From: Tetrahymena elliotti 4EA
Taxonomy: Eukaryota; Ciliophora; Oligohymenophorea; Hymenostomatida; Tetrahymenidae
Direction: 5' to 3'
Assembly: GCA_000231825.2 (NCBI GenBank)
Contig: JH720305.1
Span: forward strand, 198,845-262,844
DNA length: 64,000 nucleotides
Part shown: positions 37,602 to 51,252 of the stretch, piece by piece
Numbering within the stretch: position 1 is the first letter of the stretch
Layout of the letters: the number at the start of each line of letters is the position of its first letter
Notes under the pieces: generated by a model
The model's input: only the letters and a program-made list of their open reading frames with translations
Database searches by the model: none
What the model was told of the DNA's origin: nothing
Made by a program: the position numbers and the translations under genes

Positions 37602-40600
37602 TCAAAAGATTATAAAATTACTTTATTAACTGCTTGGAGGTTTATTTTGTTGAAGATTAGAAGTAAAATAGTTATAAAAGGAGTTTTCTAGTGATTGAAT
37701 GTGTATTTATTAATTTGCATGGTCTTTTTCTTGATCTTTAATTTCTTGATAAACTTCTTCCTAAAGAGATTTTACTAAATTATCCATAGACTCTTCTGTT
37801 TGATCTATTGCAATATTATCGTTCTAAAATAAATTTTTACTTTCTGCATTAGTATTACTATTAAACTTTAATTCTTTGATATCTTGACAGTGATTAGAAG
37901 AAAGGGCTATATTTGTGCTGACTTAAGATGTATGTTTATTTGTAAATCCAACAGAATTTGGGTTTAAACTACTTTGTTAATTATCTTATTGATATTATTA
38001 GCTATTTTGGTTGCTTTGATAAGCATATGCACTGTTGCTGTTTATGTTTTTAGGTTTTACTATATTTCCTCTTTGGTATTTTTATCCATATTTTATTTTG
38101 CTTTGAATCTATTACTAGTTTTAACTAGTTTAAATGGGTGGAGGAGGAGGAGGTGGAGGTTGAGGGAAAAATTCTATTTTTTAGTTGACTTAATTTTGAT
38201 TTTTAATTCTTTTTTTTGTTGGTGTGTGAACCTAAGGCACAGGAGAACTGTCTCTGTTAAGTATAGGTGAATGTATTGGATTAGCAGTATTTCTTTCAAA
38301 GTTAATTTTGTTTGTAGTTGGAATTAAATCTCCTGTTTCTATTGATTTTAGATGTTAAATCTTCTCAATAGCATAAGATTGTTTGTAGAAATTTTATTTT
38401 TCTTTTTAAACTTAGCTTTCTGGTCTATTTTCTGTTTGAGAAGCACACCTTTTTTATTCTTCAATAGAAATAGTATTATACCCTTTAGTCCTTGATTCAT
38501 CAATTAACTAAATTTTTACATTTTCTTATTTTTAAGTTACAGGAACATCAAGAATTTCTTAGAGATTCGTTTAGTTGCTATCTATTTAATTTATAATTAT
38601 CATTTTTGTTTAATCATTTTTACTTGTAAATCTTTATCTTGTATTTGATGACTCATCTCTGTGTTTACAACTCTAAAGCTAAAGATTATTTATCAAAATA
38701 CCTTATTAGTGTTGATAACCTGTTGGGTAATTTTCTTTTTAACTGTTCATTTTGTTTTAAGCATTTGCATTTTGAGGATTTTAGAATCTCCCTCTACGAA
38801 TTGACTGTGATCTTGAATTAATTTTATTTTAAATAGTTGCATTCTGACTATCATGATTATTTAATTATTGTATTTATTTATATAACTATGTATCATTTAG
38901 CTAGCTTTTTCTATTATTAGGTTTGTTTATGTTGGTAGCATTAATAGAAGGATTAGATTTTTCATTTAAAGTTCCTATTTTTTTATCATAGTTTATTGTA
39001 GAAATCCCATTTTTATTTGTTTTTTCTTGTTTGCTTGTTGTGCTTAATGGTTAAGCATCTAAAGTCCTATTTATATGTGTTTTATCAGCAACACTTCCAT
39101 TTATTCTAATTACATTTTTTGTTTTATATAAAGAACTACTTGGGTTTGTTGCTGAATTATCTATTGTATTATATGTGTCTTTTATTTAAGGTAGCTATCT
39201 TCTTTATTATGATGGTACTTAATTTATTGTTTGATTGATTTAAGAGCTATTTTATGAGCAAGCATTAGGTAATCCTCCAACAATACTATTCTGTATTTAA
39301 TTTGATTAAGTCCCACTATTATTTTAATTATTTTTACTTCTAAAATAAAATTTATTAGCATTTTAACTTGAATAACAACTTTCATAAGACAAATTATTGT
39401 TATTGCTATTAGTGCAAACGTTATTTTATTGGTTTTAATTCAAGCTATAAAGGCTTAGATTATTGTTACTTCCTAATCCACTATTTCCACTTCCACCAGA
39501 TTAATTCAAATGAATAAAATTTATTGTATTACTATTTTATTTCCTTTCTCTCAGAATACTTTATTACCTCTAAGTAGACTTAGCTTTCCTTTTATTATTT
39601 ACTTCTATTGTTTCATATTGATTATGATAAACCTATTTTTTTAAATAAAATATAAACAAGAGATAAAAAATCATTTTTAAAGATAATCAAATTAAGAAGC
39701 GTTAAATTTTCTAAAATTATATCATAGCCTGTAATATATTTATTTGTTCAATCTAATAAATAAATTTTAATATTTAAGATTAGCTATATAGATATTCACG
39801 TATTTTTAGAGGTCAGCATTATATCATTTTTTGAGGCTCTAAAATTTATTTAAAACTTAGAGATTATTTTTTATTTAAAAATGATAAATATATATTATGA
39901 GTATTTGTTTGATAATTTGTAATTTATAATTATTTGGATTAAAATTATTCATATACAACTTAAAAAAATAATATTTTTAAAAACACTTGCTTAGCTTTAA
40001 AAGAATTAAGAAAAATGGTTACTTCTTTTTAAGGTGACATTTACTTTTTAGCTAAATTTAGCTTATTGCCTAAGTAGACTTATTAAATTCTTTCTTGTCT
40101 TTCTTAATTGTTATAGATATTGACTTAGAATATCTAATTTTCAGGTTGATATTAATAAATAGAGGAGTTGTTTTTATTGTTACTTGCTAAGATATTTTGT
40201 TAAGAACTCTCTTAGGAGTTATGTATATTTCTTATTGAATCATACTTGCACAGAGAATTTTATTAATTAATAATTTTTCCACCACTTCCTTCTCTGTCTT
40301 TTATATTTTAAACAATTATTTATGAGTTTTATCCATTCGCAATAATTCCTGATCCACCAGCGTTAGCCAACTATGATTCATTCATAGAAATTGATGATTT
40401 TTTCTTAATTTATCTTATATTAAATCCTTAATTTTAATTTAAAGAGTCTTAATTAGTATGAACATTATGTCTGTTTCCATTTAATTTTTTTATCAAAGTG
40501 CTATTTTATTGCTAAAGAATGCTATTCAGTTAATCTCTCACAACTCCTGTATTTTATTTGTTAGTTGAATCTCCATAAACTTTATTAATTTTATTTTCTT

Positions 40601-41312
40601 CTGAGTTTTTATAGTACCCTTCATTAGATAAATCTCTAATAGCAGCAGACCTGTTATTGCTTTTATATAAATTGCCCTCTTCAATAGATATTTTATTCTT
40701 TGGAGTTAGCTCCTTTTTGTTTTAAGAGTTGAATCTGTAATTGTTCGCATTCTATACATTCTAGCTACTTGATTGAATACCTAAGCTGTTTTAGTTATTT
40801 TATATTGACTACTTTTATATAGATTACTACTCAACATAAATCCTTTAATAAGGAGTCTTGTGGCGATTATGATTAACGTTCTTTGAACCATTTACGTTTT
40901 TTGCAATGTAATACATTTCTTCCTGAGAATTCATAGGATTTTCTAAAGAATTTAAATAATCGCTCTCAATGAGTTTTTTAGGTGATTTTGGATTAACTCC
41001 ATGATTGTATTACTAAAAACTCAATATAATATTTTCATTATCATTTTAATGATAATTATCTGCTTTTTTGTCAAGAGAGCCCTTTTAGCTGCTAGTAGCA
41101 CCTATAGTTGAAGGAAAAAGAAAATATATAAAGAAATCAAATAAAATAATTCATTCACTTTGGTTCTATAGAATAAGTAGTCTGTGTTGGCGATGAGGAT
41201 TGTTAGATTAAGCACGGCTCTAATTAATATTGTTATCTGATATTGACACATAATTTGCAGAGTTGATAGTATCACTAATATTATGATCATTGGCGAATTT
41301 TTATTTATTCAT
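37602..41312 (-). CDS. Large Q/N-rich protein with polyproline run, unrecognised
   Basis: Three minus-strand exons (41159-41312, 39987-41101, 37602-39632) give 1099 aa, ATG 41310-41312 to TGA 37602. Intron 1 is 57 bases; intron 2 is unusually long for this window at 354 bases. Most of the chain is Q/N/S-rich and probably disordered. A proline segment near residue 910 reads EFFPQPPPPPPP. The F-P-x-PPPP form resembles EVH1 or profilin ligands, which hints at an actin-regulatory partner, but no FH2, WH2 or other domain is visible. The C-terminal part (ESMDNLVKSLQEEVYQEIKD) may form a short coiled coil. Function cannot be assigned. Confidence 0.68.
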
Positions 41313-42611
41313 AGCTTTTGTGGCAGTTATAACTAAAAAGAGCTATTGAGTGAAATATGGATGTCCTATTTCAAGGGTAATTAATAATTTCTTCTACAAT
41401 TATATTCTAATACCCTATTTTAATGCTTTTGTTTAAAACTATTTGATATTAACAATATTAATAATAAGAATTAACACTTCTTTATTAAAAAAACAAAAAG
41501 TAATTTCTTAATTAATATTTAGAAGCATCAAGTAAATTATAATAACTATTTTGATGGATTTTAATTCAACCAAAAAAATTTTCGTTGAAATTTTTTCATT
41601 TTTGCTTCTAAAAAAAACACTTGCTTTGATTGAATGATTTATAATTTGATTGTTTGCATAACTATTCTAACATTATTTTTCTGTTTATTTTTTCAATGTA
41701 AAAATAAATTCGTTTAGATTTTTTGTAGAGAGATAGATATCATAATAACAACTATCAAAATTTAGCAAGGTTAGATTTATCAATATCTCTTTAATGCACA
41801 TATAAAAATGATAGAAAATATTTATGAAATATATGCATAAAATTTAACACTATGAATAAATCTATAATTCAATTAAAAAATATTATTTTTTAGTTAAATT
41901 AATTCAATAAATATTTTTTAAAAGAAATATTTTCATAATCAATTTCATACAAAGATTAATTTTTTGTAGATTTTTTTAAGAATAAATGAAGGAAGTATAA
42001 TAGAAATACTCTTCTCTTTACTTTTATAACATAATTTATTAAAATAATAAATAATTAGAGGAATAAAATAATATCATACAAGAATGCTATTTAAAATTTT
42101 GGCTTTTATTTTTAAGTTTTCTTGTCGAATGAATAAAATTTTTAAAAGTTTAAAAAAATAAAATATTTTTATTAATTTTGAAAAGAAAAAGAAAACTTAA
42201 TTTTTCTTATCTAAATTATATCTTAAGGTGTTAAACTTATAATTGTATAGTTGCTTTATCAAGTATTTAAAAAAATTAATGTCAAAGTAAATTCTACCCT
42301 ACTGGTTATCATTGGGAAAGGATGATATATTTTTTCTTTTCATATTCAGTTAAGCAATTAAATTATGAAGTAAATATATGGGTAATAATTAAATTATTTG
42401 CTTTAATCTACCTCCAATTAGAGTTAATTTGACAATAGAATAGGTTTTTTTATTTAGTTTATAGTTATAATATGTTTTACTATTGAGAAATTTGTATTTA
42501 AGTTATTTTGATTTTGGAAAATTTTAATAAATTTTAATTAAAAAATTAAATTTGTAAAAAAAAATTGATTTGAAAAAGAAATCAACGCTTATTAGCAAAA
42601 TTTAAAGGAAA
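41313..42611. other. Divergent intergenic (two promoters expected)
   Basis: About 1.3 kb between a minus-strand and a plus-strand gene start, so both promoters should lie here. The sequence is uniformly AT-rich; no shared element or small gene was recognised. Confidence 0.55.
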
Positions 42612-44933
42612 ATGCCTTGTAAATATAAAAGAAAGAATATTGAAAATCTATTCTTAAGTATTTTTGAAATAAAATAAAATGAAGAAAAGATAAGCTATGT
42701 TTCCTAACTATGCTCTATCTATGAAAAGAAAAAGAATGCTAAATTGTAAGATAAATGGATAAAAGATATGATAGAGTGTTTTATGCTTAATATGACTCTT
42801 TAAGAATAGGTTTCAAAGTTTTCATTGGTTTTGGAAAGAAATAATTTAATTGAGCACTTTGATGAAATAATATAAGATAAATTAAAAATCGAGAAAAGCT
42901 TTGATCTCGAAGCAATTTAAAATTTTATTTCAGAAAATGGTTTAGAGCTAGAACTTTTTGATAAATTAGGATCCATCATCCTTGATGGAAAAAACTATTC
43001 AAAAGAAAAAATCATGAAATAAATTAAAAAAGTTTTAGATGAATAAGTTTATCAAGAATTAGTGGTATTCATTCAAAAAAGAGAGAAAGGCTCCAAAAAA
43101 AAATGTATTTTTTTATCTTTGCAATTAGATTTAAAAGATTTTTCCATAAAAAAAGAAAACAAAAAAAAGACTTCCAGCAGCAATAACAAGAAATAAGTAA
43201 AAATTTAAGAGAAAGAGATGGACGAATAAGAATTGATTGATTCTGATTCAGTTATTGATTCATAAAATGAAAACGATTCAAACCTTTCCTTATCTTCTTA
43301 TTTTTCATTATCCTCTAATACAGAAGACTACTCAGATGATCCTATAAAAGTTGATGCTCATCAAATTTAATCTAATAGTATTGAATAAGATCATGATTGT
43401 GATTGTGGTGAAGATTTAAGTGATTTACAAGATATAGATTCCAATAAGGAGGAATAAAATTTATCAGATTTTTAAGATTAAGCTTCTTAGAGTTCTATAC
43501 AATATAAATTGAAAGATTAAAAGCATTAATAAAGTAACCAACTTGATCCAAGTTAAAATAATGTAAATTGATATATTTTTATTTAAATAATATTATAATT
43601 ATGCCATATAAAATAGATTGTTCTAGTTGATAAAGGTCAAGGCAGATTCTAAATCAAAAAGCAAAATGAAAAATCTTAGTTAAGCTTAGTGTCTAGTTCA
43701 ACTCTAAATTCTGTCTAAAAAGTAACTGATTAATAGATAAATAATCATGACAACTATTATTAACTTGAGAAATAATTAAATCCTATTTAGAAGAAGTTAA
43801 AATCTACCTAAGATTAATTTTACTCAGAAGAAAATTTAGATGAATATTTTAGTTTAAGTCCAGATCAATCATTCTAAGAGAACAAAAAAATTTTTAGTTT
43901 GGACTATTAGTAAATTTAAACAAAAAATATGATTTATGCAGACTTGAGCCAAGACAGCTTATCATTAGATGATTTATTATCTGGTGATAGCAGCTATCCA
44001 AGTGATTCTGAATCTGATTTAAGTATAGATTAATAAACTCTAATTAAGATAGATACATTTATTGATAATATGATGCTAAATTCTTCTTAACAAAATAAAG
44101 AAGTAGAAGGAGATTTTTAAAAATTGATAGAAATTTAATAAATGTTAAAAAATGAAGACAATTAGAATGATTACTTAGAGATGAGTAAGAAGATTTAGGA
44201 TGCAAGTAATTTTATAAAAAATCAGTCAATCAAAATGATTCAATAGTATTTAAATACTAATTTTCATTCTAATTAATTTACTCTTTAAGATAAACCTAGA
44301 CTTTAAAATGGATAGATCCTAAACCAGAATTTAAACTTTCCTTATATAAATGAAAACATATCAAGCTTAAACTAAAATATTTATCATCACAGGATTAAAG
44401 AAGAGGAATATATACGCCAAATATAAGCAGATAGCAATAGTAGCTTTAATTAAAATATGTAAAAATAAGGTAAAAATAATTCTCTCAACACGCAAATTGA
44501 GAATAAAGCTAATTTTTTTCCTGAAAACAATATGTAAATAAAGAATCAATAATATTAGGATATTAGCAAGTTTCCTTTAAGATAAAATAATGTGAAACAA
44601 TTAAATTTTTAATAAAATTAACCATATTAGATGGAGTTAAAGAACCCAAAACAAAGCTAAGCTTATATGATAAATACTGACACTGAAGAGTCTTCACCTT
44701 ACTAGAATAATAACTAAAAGATAGCTAAATCAACTTAATAAGAAAATTATATAGATAATGCATTGTAAATATCTGAAATTAATCATAATCATGGACAATA
44801 GCTTAGAAAATAATAAATCCTATCAATTTTAGAAAGCAAAAAAAGAGATTTTAGTTATTAAAATTTCAATGGTTTAAAACCTATTTTAGAAATCTTTAGA
44901 GATGTTCAAATGTCACAAAATTTAAATATTTGA
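42612..44933 (+). CDS. Acidic Ser/Asp-rich protein with helical N-terminus, unrecognised
   Basis: Two exons (42612-43562, 43617-44933; 54-base intron) give 755 aa ending at TGA 44931. Residues 1-185 look folded and helical (KNIENLFLSIFEIKQNEEKI; DKWIKDMIECFMLNM; EAIQNFISENGLELELFDKL). The rest is low complexity with clusters of acidic and serine residues (DSDSVIDSQNENDSN; HDCDCGEDLSDLQDIDS; LSLDDLLSGDSSYPSDSESD) and then Q/N-rich sequence. The acidic-serine clusters would suit CK2 phosphorylation. No family was recognised. Confidence 0.68.
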
Positions 44934-45695
44934 CAAAAAAAATTCCATTAATACAATTATTATCTTTTTGCTCCTTGTTTATCTCTTTACTATTAACATA
45001 ATAATTATTAAATTATTTTTTTTTCTTACCCTATTAGGTGAGTAGCTTATTTTATAGTGATATTAGCTACCATCAAATATTTGAGCTATTTAAATTACTT
45101 AAAATATTTCTTTTATTTTCTGATAAATAATTTTACAAATTAATCTTGTTTTGATTGAGATTTAGGATTCAAATTATTATCACAATTTTTGAAATCTTTA
45201 GAATATGATTTCTTTAAATTTACTTGTTGCTTTGTTTAACATAAAACAAAAAATTTAACTCAAATTTGGTTACATCATAAAAACATATGTACTTATCATA
45301 AACAAAATAATTTCATTTTTATAAATAATAAATTAAAATATTTTAAATAGATGTATTTCATATTTTGTCTCTTTTTGACCATATTGTTTTAAATCATCTT
45401 TTTAATAATGTTTAATGACTTTAAAATGAGAATGTTGAATAATTTCATTAATATTGTCTAAAATGAATGATAATTTATTAATATTTTTAGTGATTTGTTA
45501 AAGATTTTTTTTAATTAAAAACTTAAATGGTGAACGAAGGAAAGAATAGCTGTTAAGATTTTCAAGTGATTAAGGTTTTATCAATTAATAACAGATAATT
45601 AATTTATAAAAGATAAAAACATTCTGAGAAATTTGGAAAGGAAACTCAAATAATTCTTTAAAATTTTGAAAACAATAAAACGCTGATATACTGAA
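44934..45695. other. Intergenic with short upstream frame
   Basis: About 760 bases. Nothing until a 54-codon frame at 45527-45691 (MVNEGKNSCQDFQVIK... ending at TGA) that looks protein-like. It may be a missed 5' exon of the gene at 45696, but no consistent GT...AG pair joins it in frame, so it is left unassigned. Confidence 0.4.
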
Positions 45696-46807
45696 ATGAA
45701 TAAATGCGTTTAATTTTAATCGTTTAATGATTAAGAAAGTAGATAAATATTGCAAACTCTTCACTATGACTAATATTAATTTCAGGAAGTTGTTGCGAAG
45801 GTACAGAGACCTATTTTAAAGAATAAAATAAATGGTGCGCAAAATGAAAGAAAGCAGATTTGTGAGAAAAAGTAATAATAACCTAATGAAGCAAATTTGT
45901 TTGCTGAAGCGCTAAAACTCTTTATTGAAGATGCAGAGCTTAGCATTTACTAGAAATAATTTTTTTTTGAGAATTTTTTTTTGTAGTAAAAATAAAAGAA
46001 ATATTTCTAAGAAAAAACTTTTGAAGCAACTCTTCATCAAATTAATTAATGCACTGAAGAGGAGAAAAAAAATTTTTTAATCTACTATGCAAAAGAATCA
46101 AGAAGCCATCAAAAGTTGATGGATTACTTAGAGGCTTATGAAAAAAACTGCAATCCAGATAGCAGAAAATTTGTGAACAGAAATAAGAATAAAATAGATA
46201 ATTATAAGTATGGGACTCTGGCAGCTTTAGAGATAGAAATGAAAGACCAAAAATTTTACAAAAGAATAATGCATAAGCACACAAAAGAGAAAATCTAAAT
46301 ATTTTTAAATACTCAAGACGTTTACAATTTTTTTATTGACAGAAGTAAATAAACATTATTGAAATTTTCAATTCTAATTTATATAATATCTATTCAATAT
46401 TAGAGGCTAGGTTTATCTTCCAACAGATCAACCTTTCGAGACAAAAGCAAGAGTGTGTTTTGGTGGAAGATGCTAATCAAATTGAAGAGAGAAAAGCTTT
46501 TTCTTTGGAAAACAAAGAAGTACAAACAGACTATTTATTCAAGTATTAAGAAATCTTGGAAATGATTTTATCCAATATCTAGTCACTCGAGTTACTAAAT
46601 CAAAAATAGAAAGTCGTTTAATTGTTGGGTGATTTTTGCAAGACCCATTAATAAAAAATAGAAGCACTTCCCCTGCAACATAAAAACACTTTCGATAAAA
46701 CAATCATCAATTTTCTTAGTGAATTAATTAATAGAGATGATGATGTTCTAGTAGAGGAAGCTATCAAGGATCTCTAGAAAGTTGATTAATTTTTAAAATA
46801 CTTTTGA
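45696..46807 (+). CDS. Helical protein, unrecognised; start uncertain
   Basis: Two exons (45696-46344, 46404-46807; 59-base intron) give 350 aa ending at TGA 46805. The chain is charged and mostly helical, with segments such as NLFAEALKLFIEDAELSIYQ, SHQKLMDYLEAYEKNCNPDS, KYGTLAALEIEMKDQKFYKR and LVEDANQIEERKAFSLENKE. The C-terminal part (DKTIINFLSELINRDDDVLV) is less Q-rich than most proteins here, suggesting a folded helical bundle. No known domain recognised. The start may lie further upstream (see 44934-45695). Confidence 0.62.
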
Positions 46808-48126
46808 TTTAAATTAAATAAAATATTATTTCTTTATTTATAAATTTTGCATGTATCTTTATTGATGTTGTTGTCCTTAAGTGTTTGCTTGTAACATCAA
46901 TATCTCGTTTTTATTATTATCTATTTTCAAAGGAAATTTCCTTTCTATCTTTACTTAACAATTATCGGTATTTTTTTCCTTCGATTTTTAAATATTTTTG
47001 TAAAAGAAAAAAAAATATGAGAGAAATTCATTTGACATCATTATTCGAATAATAACGAATCAACTGTTTTTACTATTACCTAATGTTAAAATAATAATTG
47101 AAAAAATCATTTGATCTACATCAGTTATTAAAACTGCAGTTCCTCAGATTGATCAGTAGATAGATAAATTATATTGATATTAAGATTACAGGGTAGGGTG
47201 TTTCTAGCTTTAGCTATTAAGTATAATTAATTTTCTGATTTAATTTAAAACGAAATTTGATTTAGTGAGTTGTACAGAATTGAGTGGTTTTTATTACTTG
47301 TGCAGATTTAAGTAAATAAACAATACCTGGCGTCTATCTATCTAGAATAAAAATGTTTATTATTGTTTTTTTTCTATTGTAAGCCTTCATATTGCAATTT
47401 AACTGATAAAGTCTAACGTTTCAAAAGACGAAATAGTATTTTTATCTTAAATTCTATATTTATTCTTTTATTGAAATATAAAGTATTTTATCTCATAATT
47501 AAAATAATTGAAACTAAATTATCTTATAAAGAACGTTTTACTAAAATCGCATTCAAGCATTTGCAAATAATTAATGGAAACTTTTCACACTTTTTTCATT
47601 TAGCCTTTCTTTTTTATTTTTTGCTAAAAGGAAGCATTATTTTACTTTTTAATTTTGAGGATTTTTTACACTGTTTTGAATTTAAATAACCCTATTTTCA
47701 TTCATAAAATTAAATTAGATCAGTTAAAATTACAAATGACACATTAGAAATAATTTTATTTTGAAAGCTAGTATCTTTCTTTTTAGAGTTTAAAAATACT
47801 CAGAATAAAATTTATTTGAAATAATTAAGACATTTTTTATGAAGAAGTAATGATAATTAGTGAGTAGGAGTTGGTTTAGATATTAAGAGAATTGAAGTGT
47901 GAAAAAAGTTGAAATAATTTAATAAATAACTAAATAAGAAATTACCAATTAATCAAACATTAATTTGAAGACGATCAGACAGACAGTAAAAGTAAATTGA
48001 ATTTGTATTTTGAAATTAAATTATATTGTTTGATAAACATTTTTTTATTGTCATTTGAAACTTTTTTTATTTCCTTCATATTTCTATTTTATAAATAACT
48101 AACATTGCTTTTTTGATTACTAAAAG
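46808..48126. other. Intergenic, no gene seen
   Basis: About 1.3 kb. A 72-codon plus-strand frame at 47471-47689 is hydrophobic and lysine-rich but has no coding character in the ciliate code, so it was not accepted. A cagacagacag stretch is near 47980. Confidence 0.5.
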
Positions 48127-49562
48127 ATGTACCAAAATAAAAGTAAAGCTCACTCTTACAACTACAACTAAGAAGAGCCTTTTTACAGTGATAACAGTGA
48201 GGAGAAAAAAGATAAGTTGGATGTTTCATAAATCTAAAATCATCAAAGTTTAGATGAAATTCAATATAATCGTTTGTCAAAGATCAAGTAATATCTAGAT
48301 TCCCTTTATGGTACAGATGTTAAAGCTAAAGTTTTATGGATTAGAAATGCTTACTCTTTGAGCACTAGTTATCATTTACCTTAGGATTCTGATTCAAGTT
48401 AGGATGAATTATTGAAAAGTATTTCAGCTAACCATTCTGATCTGAAAAAGTTTATAGAACATACATAAAAAGAGAAAAAGAAATCATTAGGATTTATTTA
48501 AAATATTTTTTTAAATAACTTAAAACATATGTAAGGCCTTTCATAAGATTTAATTTAGCAAATTGAAACAGATGCTAGAGCAAAATATAAACATTTTAGA
48601 TATGATCGTAAAGACCTGAAGCAGTAAATCAAGCAAAAATACCCAGAAGAATATAATTTCACAAAAAAGTTATTTAAAAAAAGAAGAGAGGAAAAGAAGA
48701 AGAACAAAGGTTTTATTTTCATAATATCAAAAGAATATTTTATAATTAATTCATTTATTTTACTTAAAAAGCACTTACTAATAACCACTCTGCTCCTGAA
48801 AACTTGGAAATTATTTACAAGACTTAACTAAAGAAAACTGGGAGATAATAAGACCACAATAGCAGCAATCATCAACTCTACTAATAAAAACCTCCTACAG
48901 CTTCTTCTTCTTCTTCTAACCATAAGAATTTGAATTAAAAAAGAAATTTCAATTAAATTTCACTGTCATAAAACTCTGAAAATCGATTTATTTAATCTAA
49001 GCCCAACTAAAGCAGCAGCCACATTGAACTAAAATATGAAAATGATTTCATTTTTCCATAAAATTTAAATCAAAAGATGGCTTTGGAAAGTTAATCACAA
49101 AATGCTAACTTAAATAGACATTAGAGTTAAGGGTTGAATTAAAATTATCCTCACTGTCTTAAAATGATAAATAATGAAAAAAGCATAAACAGCAATCAAG
49201 CTCATCAAGACTCTAACTCTTCTTTACTGTAAAAAACTGGATAGATAGAGTTAGATGAAAAGGTTGGATAAATCAAAATGTTAGAGATTAATCTTGAATC
49301 AATGAAAGGGACTAGAAAATATTTAGAGTTTCATTCAAACTAGATGAAGGAGCAAACTGAAAAAATAATTAATGATTGTAAATCTTAAAGTGACAAGTAT
49401 TTTAGTGATCTTAATAATACCTCCATAGACTTTGATAAAACCATTTTTGAATACTTAGATCGTAACTTAAAAAGAATCAAAGATATGATGAGCTTTCAAC
49501 AACCACAATAGATTTAAAACAGTAGAAACCCACTCTTTCAAGCTTAGTCATTCCGATAATGA
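48127..49562 (+). CDS. Coiled-coil/low-complexity protein, unrecognised
   Basis: Two exons (48127-48709, 48772-49562; 62-base intron) give 457 aa ending at TGA 49560. The N-terminal 200 residues have a helical core (DEIQYNRLSKIKQYLDSLYG; VKAKVLWIRNAYSLS; GLSQDLIQQIETDARAKYKH), then a basic patch (KKLFKKRREEKKKNKA) that could be a nuclear-localisation or nucleic-acid-binding stretch. The second exon begins with a Ser run and Q/N-rich sequence and ends with an amphipathic segment (FDKTIFEYLDRNLKRIKDMM). No family recognised. Confidence 0.65.
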
Positions 49563-50305
49563 AACAGATAACATTCCAAGCTTAGTTAAAAAATAATTAA
49601 CACAAACAAATATTTCGTACTTACTTATTTTTTTGTTATTTTTATTGTATCTATTTTGCATTTTTTGAAGAGATAAATAAAATTTTTTATTATTTAATAG
49701 AAAAAAATAGTTTTAGCAAAAAGAAAAAAAGAAAGAGAGAAATATCTTTGATTTCTTTTGATTCTTCTTTCTTTTCTCCTTTCAAAATTTTGGCTTTGAT
49801 CATAAAGTAATTACTCTTGATATTTACTTTCCCGAAGTATTTTTGGCTGGGTACTTATTTTTTTTTCCTTCCTTCCTACAGACAGGAATTTAATTGAAAA
49901 ACTTTAAACTAAGAGGAATAATAGGGGGAAATTAATTTAATCTTCAAACCTAATTAAGGTTTTTTTTAACCTGAGGAAAATTTTTCTTAAATACTAAATG
50001 TATTTTCCTCTGATGTTGGGTTAGATTTTAAATAAAAAAATCATTTTATAATGAAACAACTAGAAGTTACTTTATCGTGAAAAAATGTTATCTTTTTTGA
50101 ACTCTATTTGTAGAGAATGATTGCTTATTTATTTTTCGATTCATTACTAAAACTCATCAAACAATTAAAAAATCATAGAGTTTTTTACTCTATCTTCATT
50201 TTTTATCTAAGAAACAATTATATCTACAGTTCATTTATAAAACTTTTTAGTTTATTTGTGGTAGCCTAGAATAACTCTCCTAAAACTTTAACTCAAGGGA
50301 ACTAA

Positions 50306-50325
50306 CTATTCTATCGATAGAATAG
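50306..50325. repeat. Perfect 20-base palindrome
   Basis: The sequence ctattctatcgatagaatag is identical to its own reverse complement over 20 bases. The centre atcgat is unusual in DNA this AT-rich. It could be a dimeric protein binding site or a short cruciform; it lies about 750 bases after one gene and 930 before the next. Confidence 0.75.
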
Positions 50326-50989
50326 AAGAAATTCTTTTATCAAATATTTTCTGGTTAAAAATTCATTGTCTCATTTAAATGTAAAGAGTCTCATAATTTA
50401 GTTAAAATGCTATTATAAACTATAATGACACATTATTTGAATAATTGCTTAATAAATGATCAGTCACATCTTCATCTGACTAAGTATGCAATTCAACCCT
50501 TTTTTGATTTATTTATTTTATTAAAACTAACGGGTATGTAAATTGGCTTATTTTTTAATTAGAATAAATTTTGATTTAAAAATATTGTAAAATTAAAGAT
50601 CAAAAAAAATTATCTCAATTCTTAAAATAATTAAAAATGTCAAATCTCAAAATTAGATCAGAGACAATTTACTCATTTTCTCTTGTTGAATTGTTTTTAA
50701 AATAGTTTTCTTTAATTATTCATGCTTTCTTAACATATTTACAAATCAGTCAATCAACCAATTTCACTTTCTTTTCTATTGACATTAAAAAAAAATCATG
50801 CATTGACATGCAAGAAGGCAAATTTTTTCATTTAAAATAAAATAGAAAAATGAATAATTTCACTTTAAATTTCAAAAATTAAAATATTGAAAATTTGTTA
50901 AGTTTTTTAAAAGTTTTTCTTATTTTAGAATAAAAAGTAAATTGAATTGCTTGTTAAATGTTTGTTTTTGAAAGAAATAAGAAATGAAA

Positions 50990-51089
50990 NNNNNNNNNNN
51001 NNNNNNNNNNNNNNNNNNNNNNNNNNNNNNNNNNNNNNNNNNNNNNNNNNNNNNNNNNNNNNNNNNNNNNNNNNNNNNNNNNNNNNNNN
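50990..51089. other. Assembly gap (100 N)
   Basis: Exactly 100 Ns, the usual placeholder for a gap of unknown length, so distances across it are unreliable. Any open frame that spans it is meaningless. Confidence 0.97.
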
Positions 51090-51252
51090 GCAATGATAAT
51101 TTATTTATAAAAAATAAATACAATAAAGAAACAAAGCAAAGAAACCAAACTCAATCTAAAAAGTTACTTATGTATGTAAATTACATTTATTTCTAATCAA
51201 TTATTAAATTTACTGGCTTTATTTCAGATTATCAGGCATATAAAGACACAGC

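Larger units (their letters stand above)
49563..51252. other. Long intergenic region with 100-N gap and a 20-base palindrome
   Basis: About 1.7 kb. It contains the N run 50990-51089 and a perfect palindrome at 50306-50325. A tttatttcag just before 51230 looks like a splice acceptor, so the next gene may have a 5' leader intron beginning in or before the gap. No coding frame was accepted. Confidence 0.5.

Noticed and set aside
38881..38900. Candidate splice donor (tagttatataa) in the large Q/N-rich gene
   Set aside because: The frame continues open through it into good coding sequence, so no intron is needed.
46042..46284. 80-codon minus-strand frame with many cysteines and phenylalanines
   Set aside because: It is antisense to the well-supported exon of the gene at 45696.
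47471..47689. 72-codon plus-strand frame rich in F, L, I and K
   Set aside because: No Gln codons, no similarity, and composition expected of random AT-rich DNA; stops are TAA by chance.
50920..51196. Frames spanning the N run
   Set aside because: They consist mostly of X residues from the 100-N gap.
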